A stretch of 64,000 bases of DNA. Source: Butyrivibrio sp. LB2008. Lineage in GTDB: Bacteria; Bacillota; Clostridia; Lachnospirales; Lachnospiraceae. Shown in pieces: positions 36,201 through 45,640 of this stretch (its first letter is position 1; the number at the start of each line of letters is the position of its first letter). The notes under the pieces were generated by a model that saw only the letters and a list, made by a program, of their open reading frames with translations, was not told where the DNA came from and did not search any database. A program made the position numbers and the translations under genes. Where the stretch lies: positions 294,846 through 358,845 of the forward strand of contig NZ_KK211306.1 in assembly GCF_000621565.1 (NCBI RefSeq), read 5' to 3'.

Positions 36201-36962
36201 CTCTGCTTCGAGAAGTTCACCGTACATGTACGGTCCGTCAGGCAAAAGAGTAAGCTCATGAGCCGTACTCAGTTTATCCTGCGCTTCTAAGAGGATTCTT
36301 TTGACCGATACAACGCACTCTTTTACCCATTCAAGATCGTCGAAGTTCTTCCCCGAAATATCATAATCAAGGGCTCTTTCGTTGATATAAACTTCGGGCC
36401 AGGGCATACTCACAGAAAAACGATAGAGTCTTTCTATGTACTCTTCGACCGCCTTATCGTCGCTTCCCGTGCCGAAATATTCCATACAATAAAGAAAATC
36501 TTCATTGTCACCTTCTTTGGCCTTGGTATATTCTTCCTCAAGCATATTCCGCATCACGTCTTCCTGAAGAAGTTTGAGCTCACCCTCGTCTCCCACGCTG
36601 AACGAAGGATCGAGCCCTATAAAATTAAAGTTATTTTTAATAATGTACTGGCAAAAAGAATCTATAGTAGTTATCTGCGCATTATGTATGAGTGTCTCCT
36701 GCCTCTGAAGGTGTCCGTTATCAGGATCGCCCGCAAGTTTCTCCTGAATCGCAAGAGTGATCTTCTCCTTCATCTGAGACGCTGCCGCCTTGGTAAAAGT
36801 AACAACGAGAAGATGATCTATATCAACTCCTTCATATATCATCTGTATAATGCGCTCAACAAGAACAGCCGTCTTTCCCGAGCCGGCGGCTGCCGATACC
36901 AATACATTACATTTTCTGGCTTCTATTACCGCCTTCTGTTCATCAGTAAACTCAACTTTCAT
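33243..36962 (-). CDS. addA: ATP-dependent helicase/nuclease subunit A
   Basis: A 1239-residue UvrD-type helicase fused to a RecB-family nuclease; with AddB it processes double-strand breaks for recombination. Walker A is AAAGSGKT near residue 26, followed by IDFSDMEHFAL, the DEYQDSN Walker B, GDVKQSIYKFR and SIHKSKGLEFPVVF. The C-terminal nuclease has GTAYHRVMELLDY and the DYKTD catalytic motif (IILLDYKTDHV). The start overlaps the addB end by 11 bases. The GH53 start follows 44 bases after its stop. Confidence 0.96.
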   Translation of the reverse strand: MKVEFTDEQKAVIEARKCNVLVSAAAGSGKTAVLVERIIQMIYEGVDIDHLLVVTFTKAAASQMKEKITLAIQEKLAGDPDNGHLQRQETLIHNAQITTIDSFCQYIIKNNFNFIGLDPSFSVGDEGELKLLQEDVMRNMLEEEYTKAKEGDNEDFLYCMEYFGTGSDDKAVEEYIERLYRFSVSMPWPEVYINERALDYDISGKNFDDLEWVKECVVSVKRILLEAQDKLSTAHELTLLPDGPYMYGELLEAEAEMVGRAAKYDSYDELYDAVRGISFARLPSKKDDSVSPDKKERAKELRDKVKKDIKKITESYLVLTSDMVAEQMKLCDRAVKELCRLAIRYKELFDERKREERLIDFSDMEHFALNILIDYETGTPTRVAMEYREFFKEVLIDEYQDSNAVQELILQAISGIKAGSSERFMVGDVKQSIYKFRLARPEIFMKKLANYSKDAGASDRRIDLHKNFRSREEVLEGTNYIFRKIMGEDLGKVEYDKDAELVTGAAYPEPSFDMTPELILIDDPEGKKENEAYAIGNRIRELMREDPELKFKDIVILLRTNSGWDDVFKKALEEQGIPSYIESKSGYFNAWEVSVMLDVLNVIDNPTVDIPLVAVMHSPVGGFTDEELAIVKITLNKDESGILGESFYEGIKRLLRINPDVFENQALLNKLKDFVSLIEELREISAYTPVHELLEYIIDVTGFELIVSAMPAGNQRRANIELLLSKAESFEKTSFKGLFHFVRYIEHIKVVQDYGEAGMIDENADVVRIMSIHKSKGLEFPVVFLAGLSKQFNKGDTKGNLIADMDLGIGVKCIDSKLRLRSETLKRVIIADKMNTDNLGEELRVLYVALTRAKEKLIMTASVKKLADDLAKELKRQPELAHGASMGKELMPFSVRLSASCYLDLVLPALIRHPAIRDIAEKYGLSELITDKYMDSEDSVPKFAIKSVSVDDIASYDETEGVKGLLRLDGIETYYDKELAKIIEARFDAAYGYEYLKGLYTKTTVTELKKHILEEAGEHFTKEEDYGAEYDTGEEGAVPSAEPGEGASAAALDTAVATAKAGTSGMTGSERGTAYHRVMELLDYSVGSGEKELRMWLDGLVKKDRIARASADCIRLRDIATFLGTDLGQRMATAFSKGQLMREKPFMMGVPASELDSKFPSEELVLVQGIIDAWFVEGDDIILLDYKTDHVRSADELVKRYKIQLDLYKRALEAATGKKVKEIYIYSFSLGQEVALGRG

Positions 36963-39900
36963 TTCTTATAAACTCCATTGCTTCTTTGTCGTCCAGATCA
37001 AGCTTTCTTCTTGAATATCCCGGAATCTTTTCATCAAATCCGCATATTCCCTTATACTCACAGTACTTGCAAGCTCCCTTTCCATCCATCTCATACGGAT
37101 TTATCTTTATATCTCCGTTTAGGATATTCCTGCCAAATTCGCGTATCTTCTTATCGACATATCTTGTAATAGCGGAATAATCCTCATTTGTAACGGTACT
37201 CGAAGCCGCCGTTACATCTCCGTTCTTGTTAAACCCGACGGGAATAACGTCAGACGTACCGTTTATGCTGCTATCAAGCATGTTTATGATATCTCTGTTT
37301 TCATTGACCAATCCGGTCGTTCTGAGTGCCTTTATTATCTCACTATTGATAACATCCGGTTGTAAATCTCCCGAACCGCTTACCATGGGATCATCCACAT
37401 GATAATAAAGGATTGCTGCAGGAACAGCTTCTTTTCCGCCAAAAATCTTCTTACTCGCAGCGGTCGCAACATTCATATACATTACAAGCTGAAGCTGAAG
37501 GCCGTAATATAACGAGGCGATACTGAGTTTCTTTCCTCCGGATTTGAAATCGATTACCTTAACGTAAACATGATCCGAGTCTTCGCATAGATCGATTCGG
37601 TCAATTCTTCCGTGAAGTTTCATTCGCTCAACTATTTTTTTCTTCTCATCTTCGGTGAGAGCTATATTGATCGCATCAATATTACCGGCTTCCCTGAAAT
37701 CCATCTCGACATATGCAGGTTCAAAACTTCCCTTTGAAATCTGGTATTTAAGCGTATCGACCGTTCGTATAAGTATCCTTTTTATGCGCTCGACCATAAA
37801 TTCATTACGCGTGTTACTTAATAATATAGTCTCTCCGTAAGCATCGACACATTCTGTTAAAGCTCGATTTAATATCTCGTCAGATTCTTCTTTGGGCAAG
37901 TCTTTCCAAGAGATCTTCCTGCTTATGATCTCGCTCGTGTACTTTTCAAGCACTTCATGAAAGACATTTCCAAGATCAGTCGATGCAAAATCATATTCTT
38001 TTCTCTCTGAAAGTCCCATTCCGTAACGCAAAAAGTGCGCATAGCAGCATGAGGCGAATTTCTCGAGCCTGCTCACGCTGTTCTCAAGATTTGCCCCGTA
38101 AAGAGCAAGCGCAATATTCTTGGCAAGCGGCTTGTCCTCATAATGCTTAAATGCTGCATCTGTCAGCTTTTTCAAAAAATCTTTATCTTCATACTTCCTT
38201 CCGATAATCTCATAGAGAGTCGAAAGCTCAGTCTTTTTCTTATCTCCCAGTATTCCGAGTGAGTATTCCCTCATCATCCCCGCAAGGTCATCCAGGCTGT
38301 CGTTAACGCATGAAACCTGCTCTTCAAAAGGTGCATCCTCGGGCCTTTCAACCTCCATGCCCTCATAAAGAGACATTATCTTCGGGATCAGATACGCAGG
38401 GCGCACACTCTTTCCGTCATTTCCAAGCTCTGAATAAGATAAGACCAGCCTGTCCGTGGGCTTGGTAAGGTTCATATAAAGATACAATCTCTGAATATAC
38501 ATCTGCTGCCTCGGATTAGGCGCAAGTTCAATACCTGTGCCAAGTTCCGTCAGATATTGTCTGTCCATATCAGAAAGAATTCCTCCGCCACCTGCATTGG
38601 AAGGGATGTAGCCATCCACAACTCCCATAAAGAACAGAGCTTTAATCTCACGAAGCCTTGTCCTCTCGATATCTCCGACTATGATTCTGTCAACATCCTG
38701 CGGAATCGTTCCAACCTCGATATCTCCAAATCCGACCTTCAGGATATCCTTGTATTCCTTTAGATCAAGCTTATCATCTCCTATAAGCGCGGAGATCTGC
38801 TTAAGAATATCCATAACCTTTTGATAAACCTGATTGTACTCTTTTGCCTTCTCCCTGTCTCCGAACTTATCAAACTTATCTTTATAGAGCTCGAGTTTCT
38901 TGCTGCACTCATTCTCCTCTATCATTCTGATAAGTGCATCCGTCATCTCCGCGGCGGTTCTTTCTTTTGCCTCAAACAAAGGTTTTAACTCAGAACTTAT
39001 GCGCGCTCTCATGCCATCAAGCTTTTCGATAAGTTCAAGCTCATTGTCGTCGCTCTCACTTTTCTTTCTCTTAAATTTCGTAGGCATTCTGCGCATAAAG
39101 CGGTCTTCCCACTGCTTCTGTCCCTTTATTCCGAGCGCCCTCACGTAATTCTCAAGAATGTCGGTATCTTCCTTGGAAAAACCGGTCATTCCGCTTCGCA
39201 TGTAATGAAATACATCTTCATATCTATAACCTGAAACAGCTATGTTTATGGCACTTGTAATATATTCAATAAAAGGGTTCAAAAGAAGTCCCGTATTCTG
39301 ATCGATATATACGGGAATGTCGAATTTTCTCGCAGCTCTTTTGACCAGATTTGCATATGCACCGAGATTTCCGCATACTACCGCGATATCTCTGTAGGCA
39401 TATCCCTCTTCCCTGACAAGTTCGCGGATCTTTATCATTGTCCTTCGAACTTCCTCTTCTGCTGTCTGGGTTTCAAATATCTGTATCGAAGCTTGTTTCT
39501 CACCATATTTGTGCGAACTGTATCTGAATAGATTCTGCTCCAGAAAAGCAAGCGGCGGATTGTCCTTAAGCCTCATTACCGTCTCATCTTTGATAAAGAT
39601 GTCCCCACCTTCGGTTTTACCGCTCATTTCTGTATTTCTGATATTTCTCCAGGCCTCGAAATCAAGACTTCCGTTCGCAATCGCGCCTGTCTCCTTGCAC
39701 AGCTCATACTCTATCTTTTCAAGATCACGCACAGTCTTTTTGGTGAGCATAAACAGTTCCTGCTCTTCAAAAGATCCGGCATATGGATTTTCATTCGGGC
39801 TTATTGTAAGAGATACACATACTTCCTGTGAAACTCTTAAAAGCTCTTTTATAACTCTGTACTGAATAGGTGTGAAGCCGGTAAATCCGTCGAATACGAT

Positions 39901-40491
39901 CACGCAATCTTTTAAAAGCGAAGACTGTGGGATTGCCTTGCATAAAATATCAAGTGTTTCTTCTGTAGTTATGAATTTTCCTTGGATATAGCGAAGAAAC
40001 TCGCTGTAAAGAAGGCGAAGATCTTTTATCTTGGAATTAAGGGCTGCCTTGGATGAGCTCTTTTCCTCAAGCAGTTTCAGAGAGTCATCCCCTATTCCAT
40101 ACTGCATAAACTCTGATATTATCGACTTAACTTCATCAATATAGCCGAGTTTGTGCATATTTCCGCCTATTATGGGAAGTCTGTCCCCGAGAATATCGGC
40201 TACTCGCCTAAGTACAAGACTTTTACCCACATCGTCAAGCACAGAAAAAGAGCTTTTAGACGTTTCTTCCAACACTCTGTGTGAAAGTCGCCCAAAGCTC
40301 AATACATCTATGTTCATTATGGCATGTGAAGGATGCATCCTTACCACATCCTTCTGCGTCTGCATCGTAAACTGATCCGGTACTATGATAAGATAATCAG
40401 TATCAGTGTTATTAAAACTTCTTTTAATTATTTCTTCTATCAATCCTGTGCTCTTCCCCGCACCGGATGCCCCAAAACAAAACCTAAGCAT
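36952..40491 (-). CDS. addB: ATP-dependent helicase/nuclease subunit B
   Basis: A 1179-residue partner of AddA. The N-terminus has the P-loop GASGAGKST (residues 7-15) used for Chi-linked regulation. The C-terminal RecB-type nuclease has KVIDFKSGGKKL. Cysteines for the 4Fe-4S staple are seen in ASCCYAHFLRYG and CKYCEYKGIC. It starts at ATG 40491 about ten bases after AGGTGG and overlaps addA. The addB-addA order is standard for Firmicutes. Confidence 0.96.
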   Translation of the reverse strand: MLRFCFGASGAGKSTGLIEEIIKRSFNNTDTDYLIIVPDQFTMQTQKDVVRMHPSHAIMNIDVLSFGRLSHRVLEETSKSSFSVLDDVGKSLVLRRVADILGDRLPIIGGNMHKLGYIDEVKSIISEFMQYGIGDDSLKLLEEKSSSKAALNSKIKDLRLLYSEFLRYIQGKFITTEETLDILCKAIPQSSLLKDCVIVFDGFTGFTPIQYRVIKELLRVSQEVCVSLTISPNENPYAGSFEEQELFMLTKKTVRDLEKIEYELCKETGAIANGSLDFEAWRNIRNTEMSGKTEGGDIFIKDETVMRLKDNPPLAFLEQNLFRYSSHKYGEKQASIQIFETQTAEEEVRRTMIKIRELVREEGYAYRDIAVVCGNLGAYANLVKRAARKFDIPVYIDQNTGLLLNPFIEYITSAINIAVSGYRYEDVFHYMRSGMTGFSKEDTDILENYVRALGIKGQKQWEDRFMRRMPTKFKRKKSESDDNELELIEKLDGMRARISSELKPLFEAKERTAAEMTDALIRMIEENECSKKLELYKDKFDKFGDREKAKEYNQVYQKVMDILKQISALIGDDKLDLKEYKDILKVGFGDIEVGTIPQDVDRIIVGDIERTRLREIKALFFMGVVDGYIPSNAGGGGILSDMDRQYLTELGTGIELAPNPRQQMYIQRLYLYMNLTKPTDRLVLSYSELGNDGKSVRPAYLIPKIMSLYEGMEVERPEDAPFEEQVSCVNDSLDDLAGMMREYSLGILGDKKKTELSTLYEIIGRKYEDKDFLKKLTDAAFKHYEDKPLAKNIALALYGANLENSVSRLEKFASCCYAHFLRYGMGLSERKEYDFASTDLGNVFHEVLEKYTSEIISRKISWKDLPKEESDEILNRALTECVDAYGETILLSNTRNEFMVERIKRILIRTVDTLKYQISKGSFEPAYVEMDFREAGNIDAINIALTEDEKKKIVERMKLHGRIDRIDLCEDSDHVYVKVIDFKSGGKKLSIASLYYGLQLQLVMYMNVATAASKKIFGGKEAVPAAILYYHVDDPMVSGSGDLQPDVINSEIIKALRTTGLVNENRDIINMLDSSINGTSDVIPVGFNKNGDVTAASSTVTNEDYSAITRYVDKKIREFGRNILNGDIKINPYEMDGKGACKYCEYKGICGFDEKIPGYSRRKLDLDDKEAMEFIRNES

Positions 40492-40534
40492 TTATCGCAT
40501 GCCACCTCTATCTGTCTATTTTCATTACGGCATA

Positions 40535-42682
40535 TCATAACTGCGACATCTCTTTTACAAGCTCATTCAGTTCATCAATGTACCTGCAAGCCGCAATGAA
40601 TCTCCATTTACCATTATAAAAGAAAGGAAGAATGATGTACATCAAGATTCTGCCTTCTTCTCCCGGAATCACAGATTTGTAGTAGTCAATAAGATATTGC
40701 TGACCGGACTTACTTATTCTGTCATGAACCGTGTTCATATCGAAAAATGCTTTAAACCGTTCTCTTTCAGGCTCAGCAATATGCATATTTGAATACACTT
40801 CGATTGCTATTGCCGTCCTGCGCTCAACATCGGTAATAGCCTTCTGGTTTCCGTTAATAAAGACATTTTCAATATTTCCATCTTCGTCAAATACATCGAT
40901 ACGATTGTAAAGATTCATCAAATGCATGACCAGCGCGCTGTAATCATCCATGGTATGTGCACTCTTCTCGGCGGTAATATTCCTTGAAACCAGTGCAAAT
41001 GCGGCCTTATCGCCATGCCTTGAAAGAAATCGCACTTTTGTATTGACCACGTTTCCATTAAGTACAAGATCCGCCTCGCTTCTCTGGTTATATGATCCCT
41101 CAGCCATTTTCAGTATCTTGGAAAGTCCTCTTGTATCCTCAACTTCAGAAGAATGCACAATCCTGTTTGCTTCCTCAATATCACTTGCGCCCATTTCCCT
41201 TATGAACTCCATATATGCCTCATTTGCATAAATGAAACTCACCTTATCTTCGCAAAGTTCTGCTATCGCGATGGGAAGCTTTATCATGATTTCCATCGTT
41301 TTGGGTCTAAGAGGTGTGTTGTTCAGGAAATTTACAGTTCCTATATCATCATAATAACTGCTGTACTCAAACTCTTCGCTGATTTCGGAGCTGCAATCGA
41401 CATTTCTTACAAATTCAGAAACAGGCTTTGGCTTACCGAAAAGGTATCCCTGCATCTTCTCGCATCCTATTTTCAAAAGAAATTCATACTGCTCTTCCGT
41501 CTCAACGCCCTCTGCAAGTGTATGTATTCCGAGTTCTTTTGCCATATGTACTATCGAAGCCAGAATAATCCTGGATTTCTGGTTTGTCTCAAACTCACGC
41601 AAGAATCCCATATCAATCTTGACTACATCAAAATCATAGTCTTTAAGGTTGTTAAAAGAGCTGTATCCGGCGCCAAAATCATCCATCCACACTTCATATC
41701 CGGCATCCCTGAACTTTTTGATATGCTTACCCAAAAAGTCCGCTCCCGCTGCGATCGCACTCTCCGTAACCTCGATATGAAGGAGTTTCTTGGGAATATC
41801 ATATCTTTCCCTGCACTTATCGATCTCGCTCATAATATCGCAAAGTTCAAAATCAAGCCTTGAGAGATTGACAGAGATAGGCTCCACTTCATATCCCGAA
41901 TTTATATCATCTCTAAGGTCACAACATACCTGGTCTATCATGTAGATATCAAGTCTGTGAATAAGATGGACACTCTCAAGAACCTCAATAAAAACCGCAG
42001 GTGAGATAATCCCGTATTTAGGATCGAGCCATCTTGCAAGAGCCTCATATCCGCATACTTTTCTTGTTATGGATCTTACCTCTTTTTGATAATAAACCCG
42101 GAAATATCTCTGTTTGAAGGCATTCTCAAAGTTATCTATAACATACTGTCTAAGCTCATTTCTTTTGTCCAATTCCTCAGTATAAAAATTGTTATCCCTG
42201 TCATATACTCTGATGATGTCATCACATGCCATCTTGGCTCTGTCAACCATGATAACGGGATCGTCCTCATTTCCCTTGGCACGATAAATACCGGCCTTGA
42301 TTTTCATCTTAAGGCCTTTTTCATAATTATGTACGGCTTCTCTGAATTCCTCCATTTTTTCGAGAATTTCCTCTTCAATAATGGAATTTCCAAGAACGAT
42401 AAACTGGTCTCCGCCTATTCTCGCAATAAGTTCATCAGGGAATATTTTTTGAAGTTCAGATGCCATGCCTCTCAAGAAGTCGTTACCTCCGGCGAAGCCG
42501 TACTTCTGATTGAATACTTTGAAATTCATGACATTGATAAAGATAATGATCGTGTTTGCAGAAGCAGAGTATTTATCATGCCCCTGCAGATGTTCCAAAA
42601 TGCCTGTTAGATTGTGCAGGCCGGTAAGCTCATCAATATGATTGGCTTCTTCGATAGACATAACATCTTCCATTTGCTTCAT
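40535..42682 (-). CDS. GGDEF(degenerate)-EAL-PAS protein, likely c-di-GMP phosphodiesterase
   Basis: A 715-residue cytoplasmic protein. The first domain is GGDEF-like but the site reads GGDQF (residues 90-94) and the metal Asp of the DxD/NxF loop is replaced (INVMNFKVFN), so cyclase activity is unlikely. The EAL domain is intact: YEALARW (about 213-215), VNLSRLDFE, IEVTESA, MDDFGAGYSS and LAEGVETEEQ. The last 230 residues look PAS-like (FIYANEAYMEFIREMG, ALVSRNITAEKSA). ATG 42682 is the best start, with GGAGG 13 bases upstream. Confidence 0.88.
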   Translation of the reverse strand: MKQMEDVMSIEEANHIDELTGLHNLTGILEHLQGHDKYSASANTIIIFINVMNFKVFNQKYGFAGGNDFLRGMASELQKIFPDELIARIGGDQFIVLGNSIIEEEILEKMEEFREAVHNYEKGLKMKIKAGIYRAKGNEDDPVIMVDRAKMACDDIIRVYDRDNNFYTEELDKRNELRQYVIDNFENAFKQRYFRVYYQKEVRSITRKVCGYEALARWLDPKYGIISPAVFIEVLESVHLIHRLDIYMIDQVCCDLRDDINSGYEVEPISVNLSRLDFELCDIMSEIDKCRERYDIPKKLLHIEVTESAIAAGADFLGKHIKKFRDAGYEVWMDDFGAGYSSFNNLKDYDFDVVKIDMGFLREFETNQKSRIILASIVHMAKELGIHTLAEGVETEEQYEFLLKIGCEKMQGYLFGKPKPVSEFVRNVDCSSEISEEFEYSSYYDDIGTVNFLNNTPLRPKTMEIMIKLPIAIAELCEDKVSFIYANEAYMEFIREMGASDIEEANRIVHSSEVEDTRGLSKILKMAEGSYNQRSEADLVLNGNVVNTKVRFLSRHGDKAAFALVSRNITAEKSAHTMDDYSALVMHLMNLYNRIDVFDEDGNIENVFINGNQKAITDVERRTAIAIEVYSNMHIAEPERERFKAFFDMNTVHDRISKSGQQYLIDYYKSVIPGEEGRILMYIILPFFYNGKWRFIAACRYIDELNELVKEMSQL

Positions 42683-42894
42683 AACGTATCTATAGCCTCC
42701 AAGTGGTGTAGCCTGACAGTGTATTAACGCAAACAAAAATATCAATTATCGTACAATTATAAACATTATAACATATCTTTTTGCACAATAATTGATATTT
42801 ACAGTAATTTAAGATGTTATTGGTGCCTTTAGCGGTGGGATATGAGATAGTAGTATACAAACGATTCAGGGACGCTTTCGCTCCCCTCGCTTCG

Positions 42895-43458
42895 TTACAT
42901 GAGTGACTCGTCGTAAATGGCTCTTTGACCGCCGACGTATTTGGGGCGATGGCGGGCGCATATTATGGGGGCGGCGCCGATCTTTCTTAGGGAGATTCTC
43001 ATTGGGACAACAACTGAATGCAAGTGCATTCCGATCATGGTTCCTCCGATGTCTATACCCGCATCTGCTCTGGCGTTTATTGACTCTACGAGCACAGGAT
43101 TCTTGAATCTCTGATAACATACGGTTGCAAAAGCTCCGCCGGCGTGATTTGGCTGAGGAATTGCATTGACCTGTTCAAAGCCGTATTTCTCCATGGTCTC
43201 TCTTTCAACCACAAGCGCTCTGTTGAGGTGTTCGCAGCACTGTGCAGCCATAAAAATGCCGTTTTCTTCAAGCACAGGAACGATTCCGTCAAAAACTGCG
43301 TTTGCAGAATCCAGATTTGTAGCGGTTCCGATCTGGTCTCCGAGTATCTCGCTTGATGAACATCCGACCACGAATATTGAACCGGGCGTAAGATTCGCCT
43401 TCTCAAGTATTTCTGTAACTGCCTGTCTGCTCTGATCTGTTATCTCTTTAAAATCCAT
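42895..43458 (-). CDS. YwlG/UPF0340 (TIGR01440) family protein
   Basis: A 187-residue conserved cytoplasmic protein of unknown biochemical role. It reads through the family pattern: VVGCSSSEILGDQIGTATN, GIFMAAQCCEHLNRALVVER, HAGGAFATVCYQRFKNPVLVE, DIGGTMIGMHLHSVVVPMR and ARHRPKYVGGQRAIYD. ATG 43458 follows AGAGGGT. It is 13 bases downstream of the S-component gene. Confidence 0.9.
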   Translation of the reverse strand: MDFKEITDQSRQAVTEILEKANLTPGSIFVVGCSSSEILGDQIGTATNLDSANAVFDGIVPVLEENGIFMAAQCCEHLNRALVVERETMEKYGFEQVNAIPQPNHAGGAFATVCYQRFKNPVLVESINARADAGIDIGGTMIGMHLHSVVVPMRISLRKIGAAPIICARHRPKYVGGQRAIYDESLM

Positions 43459-43471
43459 TTTTTTACCCTCT

Positions 43472-44017
43472 TTATTCAAATTCCATTCGCCTGAATATCT
43501 TCATAAGCCCAAGTTTGTAGCATATGAACAGTGAACCGATCACTCCCAAAAGAGCTTGCGCTATCTCGTACGGAAGCTTTATCATTGCATATTCAAACGT
43601 ACTGTATACATATATCTTTCCAAGTGTATATCCAACAACCATTATAACAGCGCCTATAAGCGTTGCAACAACGGAAATCATAAAATGCGTCTTCTTGTCT
43701 TTCCCAAGCTTAGAGCTTACCATGCATGAAATAACTGCCGCCTGAAGCCCATGTGTCACAAGCGAAACGAACATTGGTGCCGGGTAAAAGAGAAGGTCTC
43801 CAAGGAATGATCCTATTCCTCCCACCACAAACGCTGCAACGGGATCTAGCAAAAGAGCTGCAGTGCATATAATAAGGTCACATAAATACAGATGTCCTCC
43901 CGGAACAGGTATTCCAAAGCTTGACATGATAATATTAAGTCCCATGAAAAGCCCCGTCAGAGTTATCCATCTAACATGATTTTGGTTCTTAAGGCTGTTT
44001 GTCTGTGTCTGAGTCAT
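43472..44017 (-). CDS. ECF-transporter S component, possibly for vitamin B6
   Basis: A 181-residue membrane protein with about five helices (VRWITLTGLFMGLNIIMSSF, HLYLCDLIICTAALLLDPVAAF, FVVGGIGSFLGDLLFY). The helix-rich layout with a conserved SFLGDL loop fits the folate/pyridoxine group of S components. It lies downstream of a MocR regulator; in several Firmicutes MocR/PdxR-type regulators sit beside B6 uptake genes. The ligand call is therefore from context only. ATG 44017 has TGGAG upstream. Confidence 0.75.
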   Translation of the reverse strand: MTQTQTNSLKNQNHVRWITLTGLFMGLNIIMSSFGIPVPGGHLYLCDLIICTAALLLDPVAAFVVGGIGSFLGDLLFYPAPMFVSLVTHGLQAAVISCMVSSKLGKDKKTHFMISVVATLIGAVIMVVGYTLGKIYVYSTFEYAMIKLPYEIAQALLGVIGSLFICYKLGLMKIFRRMEFE

Positions 44018-44120
44018 ATCTTTCTCCACCATTAGCTATTCTTTAAAATCAGGATAAAATATAACACTCTGCTGGTATTTTTATAATATATAATTCTATT
44101 TTATTTTTTAATACCACATT

Positions 44121-45515
44121 TCACAAGCATGATCTTAAAGTTTGCAATGCACCGGGCAAAAGACCCAGATCAAGATTGGAATAATCAATTATAAACCGTC
44201 CCTGCAGCTGCTTATCGGGAGTTTCCATGCAGTAGTCCGAGACTGCAGAAATCTTTATCCTGTTATTTTTAAGCTTATTCTCAAGCTCTTTATCCGTGTG
44301 CTTTATAAAGAGCTGCAGGATAAAATGAAGCCCCGAATCATTCTCGATAAGCCTGTAATCCACGCCCTCAAGCTCTCTTTTTATTATCTCAAGAACACGC
44401 TCACGCTTCCTTGTGTACTGGTGGCGCATCCTGTTTATGTGCTTTTCAAAATAGCCTTTTTTGATAAAGTCCGATAAATTGTACTGATCAAATGTCGGAA
44501 CAGTGCACGAATAAAAGGAAAGTTTTTCATAAAAGCGCTCAGCAAGATGCTCGGGAAGCACCATGTATCCGATTCGGATGGTCGAAGTAAGTGATTTGGA
44601 AAAAGTATTGATATATATGACCTTCTCCGCCGTATCCATGCTAAGCATCGGCGGGATCGGATTGCCGCGAAGCCTGAATTCACTGTCGTAGTCGTCCTCA
44701 ACAATATATCTGCCTTCCTTCTCGCACGCCCACGCCATTATCTCGTTTCGTCTTCCTATAGGCATTGTTATCCCCGTTGGAAAGTGATGTGTAGGGCTGA
44801 TATGCGCAATATCGGCATTCGTCCTGTCAAGCTCTGAGACGAGAAGTCCCGCGTCATCCAGCTTACCGAAAGCGTGCTCAACCCCCTCCGCTTCGTATAT
44901 CTGGCTTATCTTGCGATAGCCGGGATCCTCAACGCAGTATTTCTTATCTTTTCCAAGAAGCTTGATTATAAGACCGTAGAGATACTCGGTTCCTGCACCG
45001 ACAACAATCTGATCCGGCGATACGTTAAGACCGCGAAACGACGCAAGATGTCCCGCAATAGCCTCCCTAAGCTCGTATATTCCGTTACTCTCAGACACCT
45101 CCAAAAGCTTGTCACTTCTGCCCGCAACATTCTCACGCGTAAGCTTCGCCCATACCGAAAACGGAAACGACTCTGCCGCCGGACGGCTAAGCGAAAAGTC
45201 AAAGTCATACTCATCTTTCGCCTTCTTCGCCGTTATCTTGAAACCACTTTTTTTCTCCTGAGGAAAAGAAACCGTCAAAGTCTCCGCAACGAAATATCCC
45301 TTCTTGGGAAGCGCCTCTATGTACCCCTCTTCCACAAGCTGGTCATAAGCATTATCCACAGTAACCGTGCTTATCCCAAGGTTTTCCGACAAACTCCTCC
45401 TAGACGGAAGCTTCTCCCCGGGCAAAAGAACTCCTTTGGCAATATCATCCTTTATAAAGTTGTACAGCTTTTGATATAAGGGGCCTTCCCCCTTCGAAAA
45501 ATCGTACGTAAGCAT
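44121..45515 (-). CDS. MocR-family transcriptional regulator (GntR HTH + aminotransferase domain)
   Basis: A 464-residue regulator. The N-terminal GntR winged helix reads LYQKLYNFIKDDIAKG and LPSRRSLSENLGISTVTVDN. The C-terminal fold-type I aminotransferase-like domain has VGAGTEYLYGLI, VEDDYDSEFRL and the PLP-lysine region INTFSKSLTSTIRIGY. Such proteins sense pyridoxal phosphate or use it to sense an amine. The ATG at 45515 has no ribosome binding site and lies about seven bases from a -10 box, so the mRNA may be leaderless. Palindromic sites upstream suggest autoregulation. Confidence 0.9.
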   Translation of the reverse strand: MLTYDFSKGEGPLYQKLYNFIKDDIAKGVLLPGEKLPSRRSLSENLGISTVTVDNAYDQLVEEGYIEALPKKGYFVAETLTVSFPQEKKSGFKITAKKAKDEYDFDFSLSRPAAESFPFSVWAKLTRENVAGRSDKLLEVSESNGIYELREAIAGHLASFRGLNVSPDQIVVGAGTEYLYGLIIKLLGKDKKYCVEDPGYRKISQIYEAEGVEHAFGKLDDAGLLVSELDRTNADIAHISPTHHFPTGITMPIGRRNEIMAWACEKEGRYIVEDDYDSEFRLRGNPIPPMLSMDTAEKVIYINTFSKSLTSTIRIGYMVLPEHLAERFYEKLSFYSCTVPTFDQYNLSDFIKKGYFEKHINRMRHQYTRKRERVLEIIKRELEGVDYRLIENDSGLHFILQLFIKHTDKELENKLKNNRIKISAVSDYCMETPDKQLQGRFIIDYSNLDLGLLPGALQTLRSCL

Positions 45516-45521
45516 AGATAT

Positions 45522-45551
45522 ACTATAATATGAATCATTTTCACTTTGCAA
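45522..45551 (-). promoter_or_regulatory. Promoter of the MocR gene, probably giving a leaderless mRNA
   Basis: TTGCAA (45546-45551) and TATAGT (45522-45527) are 18 bases apart; TATTAT at 45525-45530 is an alternative -10. Initiation would fall at or next to the start codon at 45515. Confidence 0.6.
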
Positions 45552-45623
45552 CGATAACCACTTATCGTTGCATGATGTCTGAAACGAATCCGCATTATCG
45601 TTGAAAAAATGTGCAACGATAAT
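45547..45623. promoter_or_regulatory. Two inverted-repeat operator sites for the MocR regulator
   Basis: Site 1 is a perfect palindrome with 11-base arms TGCAACGATAA / TTATCGTTGCA (45547-45572, 4-base centre) that overlaps the -35 box. Site 2 has the same half-sites everted: ATTATCGTTG (45594-45603) and CAACGATAAT (45614-45623). The half-site CAACGATAA thus occurs four times in 77 bases. Confidence 0.8.
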
Positions 45624-45640
45624 CATTTATCACTCCAGAG

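Noticed and set aside
44060..44120. Terminator after the MocR gene
   Set aside because: Only an AT-rich pairing of GGTATT and AATACC with a long loop; too weak to call, and read-through into the S component gene is plausible.
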